From: Stutzerimonas stutzeri
Lineage (GTDB): Bacteria > Pseudomonadota > Gammaproteobacteria > Pseudomonadales > Pseudomonadaceae
Length of the DNA stretch: 64,000 nucleotides
Assembly (NCBI GenBank): GCA_019056435.1
Contig: CP077641.1
Location: forward strand, 992,001 to 1,056,000
Direction: 5' to 3'
Part shown: positions 44,537 through 54,204 of the stretch, in pieces
Layout of the letters: the number at the start of each line of letters is the position of its first letter
Position numbering within the stretch: position 1 is the stretch's first letter
Translations under genes and position numbers: made by a program
Notes under the pieces: generated by a model
What the model saw: only the letters and a program-made list of their open reading frames with translations
Told to the model about the DNA's origin: nothing
The model's database searches: none

Positions 44537-46612
44537 ATGAGCGAGCTGGCGGCGGTCCCGGTGACCGCGCTCAAGGGCGTCGGCGCGGCGCTGGCCGAAA
44601 AGCTCGCCCGGGTCGGCCTGGAAAGCCTGCAGGACCTGCTGTTCCACCTGCCGCTGCGCTACCAGGACCGCACCCGCATCGTGCCCATCGGCGCGTTGCG
44701 CCCCGGGCAGGACGCGGTCGTCGAAGGCACCGTGACCGGCGCCGACATCGTCATGGGCCGACGCCGCAGCCTGCTGGTACGCCTGCATGACGGCAGCGGC
44801 AGCCTCAGCCTGCGGTTCTACCATTTCAGCCAGGCCCAGAAGGAAGCGCTCAAGCGCGGCACCCAGGTGCGCTGTTACGGCGAGGTCCGCCCCGGTGCCT
44901 CGGGGCTGGAGATCTACCATCCCGAATACCGCGCCCTGAGCGAGAGCACTACGGTGGCGGTCGAGCAGACCCTGACGCCCATCTACCCGACCACCGAAGG
45001 CCTGACCCAACAACGCCTGCGCCAGCTCACCGAGCAGGCGCTGGCGCGACTCGGCCCACACAGCCTGCCGGACTGGCTGCCCGATGAGCTGACCCGCGAC
45101 TACCGCCTGGCCAAGCTGGACGCAGCGATCCGCTACCTGCATCGGCCACCGCCGGATGCCGATCTCGACGAACTTGCCGAAGGCCGCCACTGGGCCCAGC
45201 ACCGCCTGGCCTTCGAAGAACTCCTGACCCATCAGCTGTCGTTGCAGCGCCTGCGTGAGAGCGTACGCGCACAGCACGCGCCGCCGCTGCCGGCGGCCCG
45301 TGACCTGCCGCAACGCTACCTGACCAACCTCGGCTTCCAGCCCACCGGCGCCCAGCAACGGGTCGGTGCGGAGATCGCCTACGACCTGGCCCAGGACGAG
45401 CCCATGCTGCGCCTGGTGCAGGGCGACGTCGGTGCCGGCAAGACGGTGGTTGCCGCCCTCGCCGCCTTGCAGGCGCTGGAAGCGGGCTATCAGGTGGCCC
45501 TGATGGCACCCACCGAAATCCTCGCCGAACAGCACTACCTGACCTTCTGCAAATGGCTGGAGCCGCTCGGCATCGAGGTCGCCTGGCTGGCAGGCAAGCT
45601 CAAGGGCAAGGCGCGCGCCGCGGCGCTGGAGCGCATCGCGGCCGGCTGCCCCATGGTGGTCGGCACCCATGCGCTGTTCCAGGACGAGGTGCAGTTCCGC
45701 CGCCTGGCCCTGGTGATCATCGACGAACAGCATCGCTTCGGCGTGCAGCAACGGCTGGCGCTGCGCCGCAAGGGCGTCGAGGGCCGCCTCTGCCCGCACC
45801 AGCTGATCATGACCGCCACGCCGATCCCCCGCACCCTGGCCATGAGCGCCTATGCCGACCTGGATACCTCGATCCTCGACGAGCTGCCACCAGGCCGCAC
45901 GCCGGTGAACACCGTACTGGTGGCCGACAGCCGCCGCCTGGAAGTCATCGAACGGGTGCGCTCGGCCTGTAACGAAGGACGCCAGGCCTACTGGGTCTGC
46001 ACCCTGATCGAAGAATCCGAAGAGTTGACCTGCCAGGCGGCGGAAACCACGTTCGAAGACCTCAGCGCGGCGCTCGGCGGGTTGAAGGTCGGGCTGATCC
46101 ATGGGCGCATGAAACCGGCGGAAAAGGCCGAGGTGATGGCCGAGTTCAAGGCTGGCAAGCTGCAGCTGCTGGTTGCGACCACGGTGATCGAGGTGGGCGT
46201 GGACGTGCCCAACGCCAGCCTGATGATCATCGAAAACCCCGAGCGGCTGGGCCTGGCGCAGCTGCACCAGCTACGTGGGCGGGTCGGTCGTGGCAGCGCG
46301 GCCAGCCACTGCGTGCTGCTCTATCACCCGCCACTGTCGCAGATCGGCCGCGAACGCCTGGCGATCATGCGAGAAACCTGCGACGGTTTTGTCATCGCCG
46401 AGAAGGACCTGGAGCTGCGTGGCCCGGGCGAGATGCTCGGCACCCGCCAGACCGGCCTGCTGCAGTTCAAGGTTGCCGACCTGATGCGCGACGCCGACCT
46501 TCTGCCCGGCGTTCGTGACGCCGCGCAAGCACTTCTGGCACATTGGCCCCAGCATGTCAGCCCGCTTCTGGAGCGCTGGCTGCGCCATGGGCAGCAATAC
46601 GGGCAGGTCTGA
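44537..46612 (+). CDS. recG: ATP-dependent DNA helicase RecG
   Basis: RecG reverses stalled replication forks and moves branches. The 691-residue product has the wedge/OB domain (LLFHLPLRYQDRTRIVPIGA), Walker A GDVGAGKTVVAALAALQA, DEQH box (IIDEQHRFGVQQRLALR), motif III (MTATPIPRTLAMSAYADLDT) and motif VI-type QLRGRVGRG. It is a four-base spacing after oxyR. All helicase motifs are intact. Confidence 0.97.
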   Translation: MSELAAVPVTALKGVGAALAEKLARVGLESLQDLLFHLPLRYQDRTRIVPIGALRPGQDAVVEGTVTGADIVMGRRRSLLVRLHDGSGSLSLRFYHFSQAQKEALKRGTQVRCYGEVRPGASGLEIYHPEYRALSESTTVAVEQTLTPIYPTTEGLTQQRLRQLTEQALARLGPHSLPDWLPDELTRDYRLAKLDAAIRYLHRPPPDADLDELAEGRHWAQHRLAFEELLTHQLSLQRLRESVRAQHAPPLPAARDLPQRYLTNLGFQPTGAQQRVGAEIAYDLAQDEPMLRLVQGDVGAGKTVVAALAALQALEAGYQVALMAPTEILAEQHYLTFCKWLEPLGIEVAWLAGKLKGKARAAALERIAAGCPMVVGTHALFQDEVQFRRLALVIIDEQHRFGVQQRLALRRKGVEGRLCPHQLIMTATPIPRTLAMSAYADLDTSILDELPPGRTPVNTVLVADSRRLEVIERVRSACNEGRQAYWVCTLIEESEELTCQAAETTFEDLSAALGGLKVGLIHGRMKPAEKAEVMAEFKAGKLQLLVATTVIEVGVDVPNASLMIIENPERLGLAQLHQLRGRVGRGSAASHCVLLYHPPLSQIGRERLAIMRETCDGFVIAEKDLELRGPGEMLGTRQTGLLQFKVADLMRDADLLPGVRDAAQALLAHWPQHVSPLLERWLRHGQQYGQV

Positions 46613-46688
46613 CGCTCGTCGGCAAACACAAACCGCATTAAAGCTGTGGCTATACTGCGCCGCACGGGAATAAGACGGAACCTCGCAT

Positions 46689-48092
46689 ATGAATTCGGCT
46701 GTCGACCAAACCAAAGAAGTCTCGCTACCGCCGCTGATCGTCCAGCTCCTGGACAAGCTGGGGCTGCCCTATCGCACCTGTGAAGACCGTACCGACCTGG
46801 ATCCCGCCCGCCGCGTACAGGCCGTCTTGCTGGACGACGCCATCGGCGCGCTGCTGGTTCTGTATCCCCGCGATCACCTGCTCGACCTGCCGCGCCTGGT
46901 CGAGCTGACCGGGCGGCAACTGGCCGCCGTCACGCCCGAACGGCTGATGCGCATGCTCGCCAAGCAGGACCTCAAGATCCTGCCCGGCCTGCCGCCACTG
47001 ACCAGTTCACCGTGCCTGTACGAGGAGCGGCTGTTGCAACAGCCGGAACTGCTGGTCGACAGCGGTCACCCCGGCCTGCTGGTGGCCATGGCCAGCCAGG
47101 ACTTCAAGCAGCTGCTGAGCAAGGCCAGCGCCGGGCACTTCGCCGTGCCGCTGAGCGGCATCCGCCCCAATCTCGACCGTCCCGACGACGACAGCGCGGA
47201 GATCACCCAGGCGGTGCAGAGCTTCACCGCCCGGCGCATCCAGAAGCGCCTCGAGGAAACCCTGGAAATCCCGCCGTTGCCGCACACCGCGCAGAAGATC
47301 ATCAAGCTGCGGGTGAGCCCCGAAGCCAGTGTCGACGATATCACCGGCGTGGTCGAAACCGACCCCGCGCTGGCGGCGCAGGTGGTCAGCTGGGCCGCAT
47401 CGCCCTACTACCGCGCACCGGGCAAGATCCGCTCGGTGGAAGACGCCATCGTGCGGGTGCTGGGCTTCGATCTGGTGATCAACCTGGCGCTTGGCCTGGC
47501 ACTCGGCAAGACCCTCAGCCTGCCGAAGGACCACCCGCAGCAGGCTACGCCCTACTGGCAACAGGCGATCTACACCGCGGCGGTGATCGAAGGGCTGAAC
47601 CGTGCCATCCCGCGTACCCAACGCCCTGAAGCGGGCCTCAGTTACCTGGCCGGCCTGCTGCACAATTTCGGCTATCTGGTGCTGGCGCATGTATTCCCGC
47701 CGCATTTCTCGCTGATCTGCCGGCACCTCGAAGTGAACCCGCATCTGGATCACAGCCTGATCGAACAGCACTTGCTGGGCATCACTCGCGAGCAGATCGG
47801 TGCCTGGCTGATGCGCTACTGGGACATGCCGGACGAGCTCTCGGTAGCCCTGCGCTTCCAGCACGATCCGGACTACGCTGGCGAGCACGCCGGCCACGCC
47901 AACCTGGTGTGCCTCGCGTCGCACCTGCTGCGCAACCGCGGCATCGGCTCCGGCCCCTATGCCGAGATCCCGCAAGGTCTGTTCGACCGCCTGGGCATCA
48001 GCCGGGAAAAAGCCGACGAGGTGCTCAACAAGGTACTCGACGCCGAAGCGGCGCTGCGTGCGCTCGCCACGCAGTTCCAGGCGCAGCCCTGA
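46689..48092 (+). CDS. HDOD domain protein with N-terminal YbaK-like domain
   Basis: The 467-residue product has an N-terminal YbaK/aminoacyl-tRNA deacylase-like domain (about 15-160: LLDKLGLPYRTCEDRTDLDP, LDDAIGALLVLYPRDHLLDL) and a C-terminal HDOD domain (LPHTAQKIIKLRVSPEASVD, then VVETDPALAAQVVSWAASPY and GLSYLAGLLHNFGYLVLAHV). HDOD proteins act in signalling and often in c-di-GMP or stress control. The YbaK-like part may serve as a binding domain. The role is not known. It lies 76 bases after recG, apparently with its own promoter. Confidence 0.9.
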   Translation: MNSAVDQTKEVSLPPLIVQLLDKLGLPYRTCEDRTDLDPARRVQAVLLDDAIGALLVLYPRDHLLDLPRLVELTGRQLAAVTPERLMRMLAKQDLKILPGLPPLTSSPCLYEERLLQQPELLVDSGHPGLLVAMASQDFKQLLSKASAGHFAVPLSGIRPNLDRPDDDSAEITQAVQSFTARRIQKRLEETLEIPPLPHTAQKIIKLRVSPEASVDDITGVVETDPALAAQVVSWAASPYYRAPGKIRSVEDAIVRVLGFDLVINLALGLALGKTLSLPKDHPQQATPYWQQAIYTAAVIEGLNRAIPRTQRPEAGLSYLAGLLHNFGYLVLAHVFPPHFSLICRHLEVNPHLDHSLIEQHLLGITREQIGAWLMRYWDMPDELSVALRFQHDPDYAGEHAGHANLVCLASHLLRNRGIGSGPYAEIPQGLFDRLGISREKADEVLNKVLDAEAALRALATQFQAQP

Positions 48093-48128
48093 CCCCGCGC
48101 GCTGCGCGGCGCCGGGCGCGCTGCCCGG

Positions 48129-48647
48129 TCAGCCGCCAGCCAGGAAGCTCACGCGAGCATCCACCAAACCGTCACCGACCTGGCTGATGCTGACCTCGGC
48201 CAGGCTCGCGCCATTGCCCTGCATCTCGTCGAACCAGCGCAGCAGCGTCGGATAAGAGGCGCCCGGCAGGCTCACCTGCAGGCTACCGTCGCTGCCGTTA
48301 TCGAAGCTCTCGATGGTCAGCCCGTTGGCTTGGGCACTCTGAGTGACCAGCCCCTGCAGCGCTTCCGGTGCCAGCACGATGGGATTGCTGCGTGACATCT
48401 GTCGCGCCAGTTCGGTGTTCTGCTGCAGATACGCGTAGAGGTCCCGTTCACGCTCGAACGCCTCGCGCGCGTCGCGCACCCGCTGTTGCGCCGGTTGCCA
48501 GAGCAGCAGATAGAACAATACGACCAGCAGGAAGGCCCCGAGCAGGCTCAACGACAGCCGTTCGCGCGGCTGCAGGCGTTGCCAGCGCAACCACAGGGGT
48601 GACTCGGCCAGACGGACACGCAATTGCTGTTTCAGGTCCATCGTCAT
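48129..48647 (-). CDS. gspM: Type II secretion protein GspM
   Basis: GspM is an inner-membrane assembly platform protein. The 172-residue product has one N-terminal membrane segment (RLSLSLLGAFLLVVLFYLLL) and a periplasmic ferredoxin-like domain ending VSISQVGDGLVDARVSFLAG. Its start overlaps gspL (ATGA). It is the last gene of the gspE-M run and is convergent with the HDOD gene; GC-rich hairpins (CCGCGC-GCT-GCGCGG) lie between the two stops. Confidence 0.88.
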   Translation of the reverse strand: MTMDLKQQLRVRLAESPLWLRWQRLQPRERLSLSLLGAFLLVVLFYLLLWQPAQQRVRDAREAFERERDLYAYLQQNTELARQMSRSNPIVLAPEALQGLVTQSAQANGLTIESFDNGSDGSLQVSLPGASYPTLLRWFDEMQGNGASLAEVSISQVGDGLVDARVSFLAGG

Positions 48648-49780
48648 CCTCCTATCACGACGCGCGCGCTGACCGAGTCACCGTCGCGGCTGGCCGAGCC
48701 CAGCTGCACGCTTCGCCCGGTCTGCCCCAGGCGCTGACGCAACTGTTCCAGCGCGGCGAAGTCGCTGGCACGCACCTGCAGGGCCATGTCGCCACGTCCC
48801 TGGTTGTAATCCAACTGGCTGATCGACACCGGCATTCCCTCGGCGATGGCCAGCGCCACTTCATCGAGCACGCGCATGAACTGCCCGCCCGTGGCGTCGC
48901 TCTGGCCGATGTGTTCGGCGAACTGCGCGCGCAGGTTGACGATCCGGGTGTCTTCGGGGAACAGCTCGGTGTAGAGATCGCGGCTGGCCGCGGCGAAATC
49001 CTCGGCCTGACGCTCCAGGGACCAGGCCTGGATCAGGTTGAAGATCAGCTGCGCCGCCAGCACCAACGCCAGGACCAGCGCCAGCGGCTTCCACTGGCCG
49101 AACCCGCTGCCAGCCGCACGCACGGCGAAATCGCCCTGTGCCAGGTTGAGCGCGGCGGCGCGGCCGTTGGCGAGAAAGCGATAGGGGTCGTTCAGCGGCT
49201 GGTACTCGGGAAGGGGAGCTGGCGGCTCGGCCAGCGTGCCATGCGCATGAACGGGTGGCGGGCATTGTGCGGCCAGGTGCGCCCATTGCTCGCTGGCGAA
49301 AGCCAGGCGGGCCTCCGGTGCGCCGCCGAGCAGCGCGCGACCGTCGAGGAACAGCACCTGCGTGCCGTCACGCGGCAGCAGGTCCGCGTCAACGTGGATC
49401 GCGACGATGGTCAGCCCCAGCGTCTGCAGATCCGCCAGCCAGTCGGCCAGCTGCTGGCGACGGATGGCGATGACTCGGCGGCGGCCGTCCTCCAGCGCAT
49501 CGCCATGCGTCAGGTGCAGGTCATCGACATTCTCGGCCAGCAGTTCCTCGACGGCGTAGGCCAGTGCCTGGTTGACCCAGCGCGCCTTGCGCGTCGGCAG
49601 GTTGACGGCGAAGTAGCTGCACACCTCGGCGGGCAGCACCAGGGTCAGGCCTGTAGTGGCCTGTTCGGCGCAGCGCGCCAGCGGCAGCCAGGCTCCGGCC
49701 CCTTCGCCGGGCAACCAGTAGACCTGAGTGTCGCCGTCGAGGCGGGGGCCGCAATCGGCGGGCAGAAACAGGCAGTCCAT
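48644..49780 (-). CDS. gspL: Type II secretion protein GspL
   Basis: GspL links the GspE ATPase to the assembly platform. The 378-residue product has a cytoplasmic actin-like domain (LPTRKARWVNQALAYAVEEL, LAENVDDLHLTHGD), a membrane segment (WKPLALVLALVLAAQLIFNL) and a periplasmic part (RMLDEVALAIAEGMPVSISQ-type). Start 49780 follows gspK by three bases and the stop overlaps gspM. Confidence 0.9.
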   Translation of the reverse strand: MDCLFLPADCGPRLDGDTQVYWLPGEGAGAWLPLARCAEQATTGLTLVLPAEVCSYFAVNLPTRKARWVNQALAYAVEELLAENVDDLHLTHGDALEDGRRRVIAIRRQQLADWLADLQTLGLTIVAIHVDADLLPRDGTQVLFLDGRALLGGAPEARLAFASEQWAHLAAQCPPPVHAHGTLAEPPAPLPEYQPLNDPYRFLANGRAAALNLAQGDFAVRAAGSGFGQWKPLALVLALVLAAQLIFNLIQAWSLERQAEDFAAASRDLYTELFPEDTRIVNLRAQFAEHIGQSDATGGQFMRVLDEVALAIAEGMPVSISQLDYNQGRGDMALQVRASDFAALEQLRQRLGQTGRSVQLGSASRDGDSVSARVVIGG

Positions 49781-49783
49781 CGG

Positions 49784-50761
49784 CTATCGATCTCCGTCAT
49801 CGGATGGGGTGGGCAGCCGCGGGGGCTGCCCGAGGTTACGCTGAAGCACGCGTACGTCACCCTCGTCTTCACGGTGCAGCTGGCTGACCAGCGCCAGGCG
49901 ACGGTCGCCCAGGCGCACCTCGCTGACCGCCTGGAAATACTGGCTGGTCACCGCCAGGGTGATGCCTTGCAGTTGGACACCGCTGAGCGCCGGTTGCGCC
50001 ATGAAGGTCGCCGTGTCGCGATACGGCGCGGCCTGCCGGGCCTCGACCAGCGATTGCGCCACGCTCGGGGTAAGGCTGTCAGCCAGACTGGAGAGCACCA
50101 TGGCGCTGGCGGTATTGACGTTCAACGGGGTGTCGGCCGGCAGTACGCTGACGTAGGGCGCCAGGCGCTGGAAATCCTCGTCGCGCATGTCCAGCAGCAG
50201 GCGCAGCTCGGACAGGTCCTCGAGCCGGCGTCCGGCGGTGCGATAGGACGGCTCCAGCAGCAGGTAGGCGTTGTCTTCGGCACCGAGTTCGCCGCTGGGC
50301 TGCTGGTCGCTGTCCAGCCAGTCGAGCAGGCGCTCGGCATAGGGGGCGCTGATCTGCAGGCGCAGCAGCAGTCGACGGAACTGCGCCAGGGCGGCGGCAT
50401 TGGGTTGCTGTTCGCGCACCAGGCTGTTCAGGTTGAAGCGCCCGGCCAGGTCTTCGATGCGCACCTGCACCTGGCCCTGCCCCTCGTCCAGGTCGTAGAC
50501 CGGCTGCGGCAGGGCCCAGGGTTCGAGCAGGTGGTCGACCGCCGGCACGCCCTCGGCCGTGGCCTGCCGGTCCTGACGCAGGATCGATTGCGCCAGCGCC
50601 TCGCCGCCCAGCGCGTAGTGCCAGGCCTGACGTGCTTGCAGCTGGTTGCCGGTGCCGCGAATCGACAGCTGCTGGCGCGCGATCATGCCGGCGCAGACCA
50701 CGGTGACGATCGCCACGACGAGCAGGACGGTGATCAGCGCGACGCCGCGCTGGGCCTTCAT
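49784..50761 (-). CDS. gspK: Type II secretion minor pseudopilin GspK
   Basis: GspK caps the pseudopilus tip. The 325-residue product has a prepilin-like start (MKAQRGVALITVLLVVAIVT) that lacks the usual Glu5, as in GspK proteins. The large globular domain includes LAGRFNLNSLVREQQPNAAA and PLNVNTASAMVLSSLADSLT. It overlaps gspJ by ATGA and is followed by gspL. Confidence 0.93.
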   Translation of the reverse strand: MKAQRGVALITVLLVVAIVTVVCAGMIARQQLSIRGTGNQLQARQAWHYALGGEALAQSILRQDRQATAEGVPAVDHLLEPWALPQPVYDLDEGQGQVQVRIEDLAGRFNLNSLVREQQPNAAALAQFRRLLLRLQISAPYAERLLDWLDSDQQPSGELGAEDNAYLLLEPSYRTAGRRLEDLSELRLLLDMRDEDFQRLAPYVSVLPADTPLNVNTASAMVLSSLADSLTPSVAQSLVEARQAAPYRDTATFMAQPALSGVQLQGITLAVTSQYFQAVSEVRLGDRRLALVSQLHREDEGDVRVLQRNLGQPPRLPTPSDDGDR

Positions 50762-51471
50762 TGCATCTCTCCCACACCGCCCGGCTCGGGCACGCCCTGG
50801 GAGTCAGGCTGGACGAATTGCTGGGCTGGCGTCGGGCCGTCCGGCAGGCGCAGTAGCCGGGTGATGGTGCCATAGCGGCGGTGATCGAAGGACACCTCGA
50901 CCGCTACCGGCATGCGCCGCGCCTGCTCGGCCGGGTCACCCCGGCCGAATTCGAAGGGTGGCCACTCCTCGTGCCAACTGTTCTCAGCATCGAGGTAGCG
51001 CAGGCGCAGCGCCAGCACGTCGTCCAGCACACGCTGCACGCGCGGTTCGCTGTCGACATCGCGATCGAGCACCACCCAGTAGAGCCGCTCCAGAGTGTCG
51101 CCGGCCAGACGCCAGCGTACGCGCTGCAGGTTCGAGCGCAGCAGGCCGGTGGGGTTGCGCCAACCGCTGCGGGTCAGCTCCAGCGAGACGCCATCCTCGC
51201 CGGACAGCTGACCCATGAAGGCATTCTGCTCGTCGCCGAAGCCATCGCGCACCGGGCGCGGCGCCGCCTGGACCAGATCGCGCTCGAGCGTCCAGACGGC
51301 CCGCCCGAGCTCGCGCAGCTGGCCTTCCTGGGCGCGGATCACCTCGTCGCTGCGCAGCACAGTCTCGAGCATGCGGTAGGTCGCCAGCCCGAGCAGGGCG
51401 AACAGGGCGATGGCGATCAACAATTCGAGCAGGGTGAAACCCGCCTCGCTGCGGCGGCAGGGGATGGTCAT
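50758..51471 (-). CDS. gspJ: Type II secretion minor pseudopilin GspJ
   Basis: The product of 237 residues begins MTIPCRRSEAGFTLLELLIA, a prepilin peptidase site (G/FTLLE). The body has the GspJ region LRELGRAVWTLERDLVQAAP, RPVRDGFG and ERLYWVVLDRD. Its start ATG 51471 overlaps the gspI stop; a longer in-frame extension upstream lies in gspI and is not real. It ends inside the gspK start. Confidence 0.93.
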   Translation of the reverse strand: MTIPCRRSEAGFTLLELLIAIALFALLGLATYRMLETVLRSDEVIRAQEGQLRELGRAVWTLERDLVQAAPRPVRDGFGDEQNAFMGQLSGEDGVSLELTRSGWRNPTGLLRSNLQRVRWRLAGDTLERLYWVVLDRDVDSEPRVQRVLDDVLALRLRYLDAENSWHEEWPPFEFGRGDPAEQARRMPVAVEVSFDHRRYGTITRLLRLPDGPTPAQQFVQPDSQGVPEPGGVGEMQ

Positions 51472-51869
51472 GGTTCGACGCCAACGAAGCCGGTTAGGCT
51501 GGTGACGGCGCGCTCGTCGATCGAGCCGGGCGAAGCGCCGCGCCTGGCCTCGGCCGCCGCGACCCAGACGCGAATCCTGAGCAATCCCGGCGTACCGCTG
51601 GTCTCCACCTCGCTGAGGGTCTGCCATTGCCGCCCGCCGAATTCCAGCTCGGTATCCTCGCGGCCGATGCTCGGTGCCGGCTGCTGCAGTTGCAGTTCGG
51701 TCATCCGGTTGTCGGCGATCCAGCCGGCCAGGGTCAGGGTTTCCAGACGCGCCGCGTTGTTCACGCTGCGCCCGGCGGCGGTCAGCACCACGGCGGCGAC
51801 GATGGCGAAGATCGCCAGCGCCACCAGCACTTCGAGCAGCGTGAACCCCTTCGCCAGACGACGACTCAT
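51468..51869 (-). CDS. gspI: Type II secretion minor pseudopilin GspI
   Basis: The product of 133 residues begins MSRRLAKGFTLLEVLVALAI with the prepilin cleavage site. GspI sequence follows (VNNAARLETLTLAGWIADNR, then MTELQLQQPAPSIG and RIRVWVAAAE). Its ATG overlaps the stop of repaired gspH (ATGA), which supports the frame repair there. Confidence 0.93.
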   Translation of the reverse strand: MSRRLAKGFTLLEVLVALAIFAIVAAVVLTAAGRSVNNAARLETLTLAGWIADNRMTELQLQQPAPSIGREDTELEFGGRQWQTLSEVETSGTPGLLRIRVWVAAAEARRGASPGSIDERAVTSLTGFVGVEP

Positions 51870-52440
51870 CGGCGGCTGTCCAGGGGCGTAGCCTGGGGCA
51901 TGCGGAAGCCATCGCTGGCAACCACCCACTGACTGCCGCCGGGGCGCTGGTCGGACAGGGTCAGGGTGAACGGCGACATCTCGCCACTGGAGAGGATCAA
52001 CAACTGCGGCTCCAGGCGGGGGCTCGGCGGCGCTCGCGATCACCCTCCTGTGACAGCCCGGCCCTGTCGTCCTCGCGCTGGGTCGGCGCGACCAACTCCA
52101 GCGGCGTGCCGTCGAGCTCGAGCTGCATGCGAATGAACTCCGGCGGCTGGTGCGCCTGGGTGTCGCCGGCATCCAGCCAGCGTTGCCTGGCCTCGTCGTA
52201 GCGCAGCACACGGTAGCTTTCGCGGCTGACCAGCAGGCCGTATTCGCGGCTGTCGAGCACGGCCTCGTCGGCCAGCAGGCCAATCAGGTTCGCCAGGCGC
52301 TGCGCCTCGTCGCGGATATCGCGCGACGAACTGCTGCTGCCGGTGGAGAGCACGGCCAGCCCGACCAGGCTGCCGAGGATGACGATCACCACTAGCAGTT
52401 CGATCAGCGTGAAGCCGCCGTCCCGGCGCGCCTGGGGCAT
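51866..52440 (-). CDS. gspH: Type II secretion minor pseudopilin GspH, frameshifted
   Basis: GspH is a minor pseudopilin. The N-terminal part is normal (MPQARRDGGFTLIELLVVIV, then LANLIGLLADEAVLDSREYG) up to ERRRAPAWSRSC, where the frame is lost. Adding one base to the five-G run 52018-52022 gives PRLEPQLLILSSGEMSPFTL, then a WVVASDGFRMPQATPLDSRR ending. The product would be 191 residues and its stop would overlap gspI. Homopolymer error is likely. Confidence 0.9.
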
Positions 52441-52444
52441 GGAA

Positions 52445-52879
52445 TCAGAGGTCCCAGTTGCCGATGTCCGCGTTCAGGTCGGAGCCGCCCTGCTTGCCGT
52501 CGGCGCCGTAGGAGTACAGGTCATACTGGCCCTGGGTGCCCGGCGAGAGGTACTGGTAGTCGTTGCCCCATGGGTCCTTGGGCACGCGCTTGAGGTAACC
52601 GTCGCGGTTCCAGTTCTTGGGCTGCGGGTTGCCGGACGGCTTCTCCACCAGCGCATCCAGGCCCTGCTGGGTGCTGGGATAGGCGTAGTTGTCCAGCTTG
52701 TACATGTCCAGCGCAGCACCAATGGCCTTGATGTCGCCCTTGGCGACGGTGACCTTGGCCTGGTCCGGGCGGTTCATCACCTGGGGCACCACCAGCGCGG
52801 CGAGGATCCCGAGGATCACCACCACGACCATGATTTCGATGAGGGTGAAGCCCCTCTGTTTACGTGCGTTCAACGTCAT
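52445..52879 (-). CDS. gspG: Type II secretion major pseudopilin GspG
   Basis: GspG is the main pseudopilus subunit. The product of about 144 residues starts [20 protein letters not shown] with the prepilin site GFTLIE. The conserved [20 protein letters not shown] and the calcium-site C-terminus ([20 protein letters not shown]) follow. ATG 52879 is chosen; a GTG at 52885 touching the gspF stop is also possible. It lies between gspF and gspH. Confidence 0.95.
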   Translation of the reverse strand: MTLNARKQRGFTLIEIMVVVVILGILAALVVPQVMNRPDQAKVTVAKGDIKAIGAALDMYKLDNYAYPSTQQGLDALVEKPSGNPQPKNWNRDGYLKRVPKDPWGNDYQYLSPGTQGQYDLYSYGADGKQGGSDLNADIGNWDL

Positions 52880-52884
52880 AGTCA

Positions 52885-54099
52885 CTAGCCCACCAGTTGA
52901 TTGAGAGAAAGGATCGGCAGCAGGATCGCCAGCACGATCACCAATACCACAGCCCCCATGAACACCAGCATGAAGGGTTCGAACAGTCCCACCATCAGCG
53001 AGATCTGCGCGGCCAGGTCGTTTTCCTGGTTGCGCGCGGTGCGGGCAAGCATCTGGTCCAGCTCGCCGGATTTCTCGCCGCTGGCGATCATGTGCAGCAT
53101 CATCGGCGGGAACTCGCCCGTCGCGTCCAGCGCGCGGGTCAGGCTGCCACCCTCGCGCACCCGCTGCGCCGCCTCGATGACCTTGTCGCGGATGCGCAGG
53201 TTGGCGATCACCGCGGCCGCAATACCGAGCGCATCCACCAGCGGCACGCCGCTGCGCGTGAGGATCGCCAGGGTCGAGGCGAAGCGTGCCGTGTTGGTCG
53301 CCCGTGACAGCCGTCCCACCAGCGGAATGCGCAGGATCAGTGCGTGCCAGCGCCGCCGCAGGTTCTGATCGCGCAGCGCCTGGCGCAGGCCCAGGCCGGT
53401 CACCACGATCACCACCAGCATCAGCCAGCCCCAGCGCTGCACCGCCTCGCTCACGGCGATCAGCCCGGTGGTCAGCGCCGGCAATTGCTGGCCGGTGTTG
53501 ACGAACACCTTCACCACGTCCGGCACCACGTAGCCGAGCAACAGGATGACGATCGCCAGCGAGGCCACCAGCAGGATCACCGGGTAGAGCAGCGCCAGCT
53601 GGATCTTCTGCCGCGATTGCTGGCGCTGGTCGGTGTAGTCGGCCAGTTGGTCGAGCACCAGCCCCAGGTGCCCGGCGTGCTCGCCCGCCGCGACGGTCGC
53701 GCGATACAGCTCGGGAAACGCGGATGGGTATTCACGCAGCGAGCCGGCCAGGCTGTGGCCCTCCATGACCCGCGCACGCACCGCCAGCAGCATCGATTTG
53801 ATCTTCTGCGACGTCGACTGCGCCGCCGCGGCGCGCAGCGCCTCCTCGATCGGCAGCGCCGCCTGCACCAGAGTCGCCAGCTGACGCGTGACCAGCGCCA
53901 GGTCCCGCGCCGAGAGTCCGCGGCCGAAGGCAAAGCCTCCACCGCCGGTGTCTTCCTTGGCCTTGGCCTGCTTGACCTCCAGGGGCGACCACTGCTTTTC
54001 GCGCAGCAGCTGCCGCGCCTGGCGCGCGCTGTCTGCCTCGATCAGCCCCTTCTGCTCGCGACCGCGTGGGTCCAGCGCGATGTACTCGAAGGCCGCCAT
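52885..54099 (-). CDS. gspF: Type II secretion inner-membrane protein GspF
   Basis: GspF is the polytopic platform protein. The 404-residue product begins [20 protein letters not shown] and has two T2SSF domains ([20 protein letters not shown] and [20 protein letters not shown]), with three membrane segments ([54 protein letters not shown]). It is separated from gspE by 105 bases. Confidence 0.96.
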   Translation of the reverse strand: MAAFEYIALDPRGREQKGLIEADSARQARQLLREKQWSPLEVKQAKAKEDTGGGGFAFGRGLSARDLALVTRQLATLVQAALPIEEALRAAAAQSTSQKIKSMLLAVRARVMEGHSLAGSLREYPSAFPELYRATVAAGEHAGHLGLVLDQLADYTDQRQQSRQKIQLALLYPVILLVASLAIVILLLGYVVPDVVKVFVNTGQQLPALTTGLIAVSEAVQRWGWLMLVVIVVTGLGLRQALRDQNLRRRWHALILRIPLVGRLSRATNTARFASTLAILTRSGVPLVDALGIAAAVIANLRIRDKVIEAAQRVREGGSLTRALDATGEFPPMMLHMIASGEKSGELDQMLARTARNQENDLAAQISLMVGLFEPFMLVFMGAVVLVIVLAILLPILSLNQLVG

Positions 54100-54204
54100 C
54101 AGCTTCGAGCCTCACCCGATTGCGGACAGCAGCCGACCGCCCACGCATCCCCGCGGCGTTGCACCTCGACCGCCCTGTCCGAGCGCCAATCAATGGCCTT
54201 CATC

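Noticed and set aside
44168-46267. 699-residue frame opposite recG
   Set aside because: All RecG helicase motifs are on the plus strand; this frame is a complement artefact.
48368-50875. 835-residue open frame opposite gspL/gspK
   Set aside because: Antisense to two well-supported secretion genes. Composition is typical of the complementary frame of GC-rich coding DNA (runs of His, Gln, Ala, Gly) and no domain is visible.
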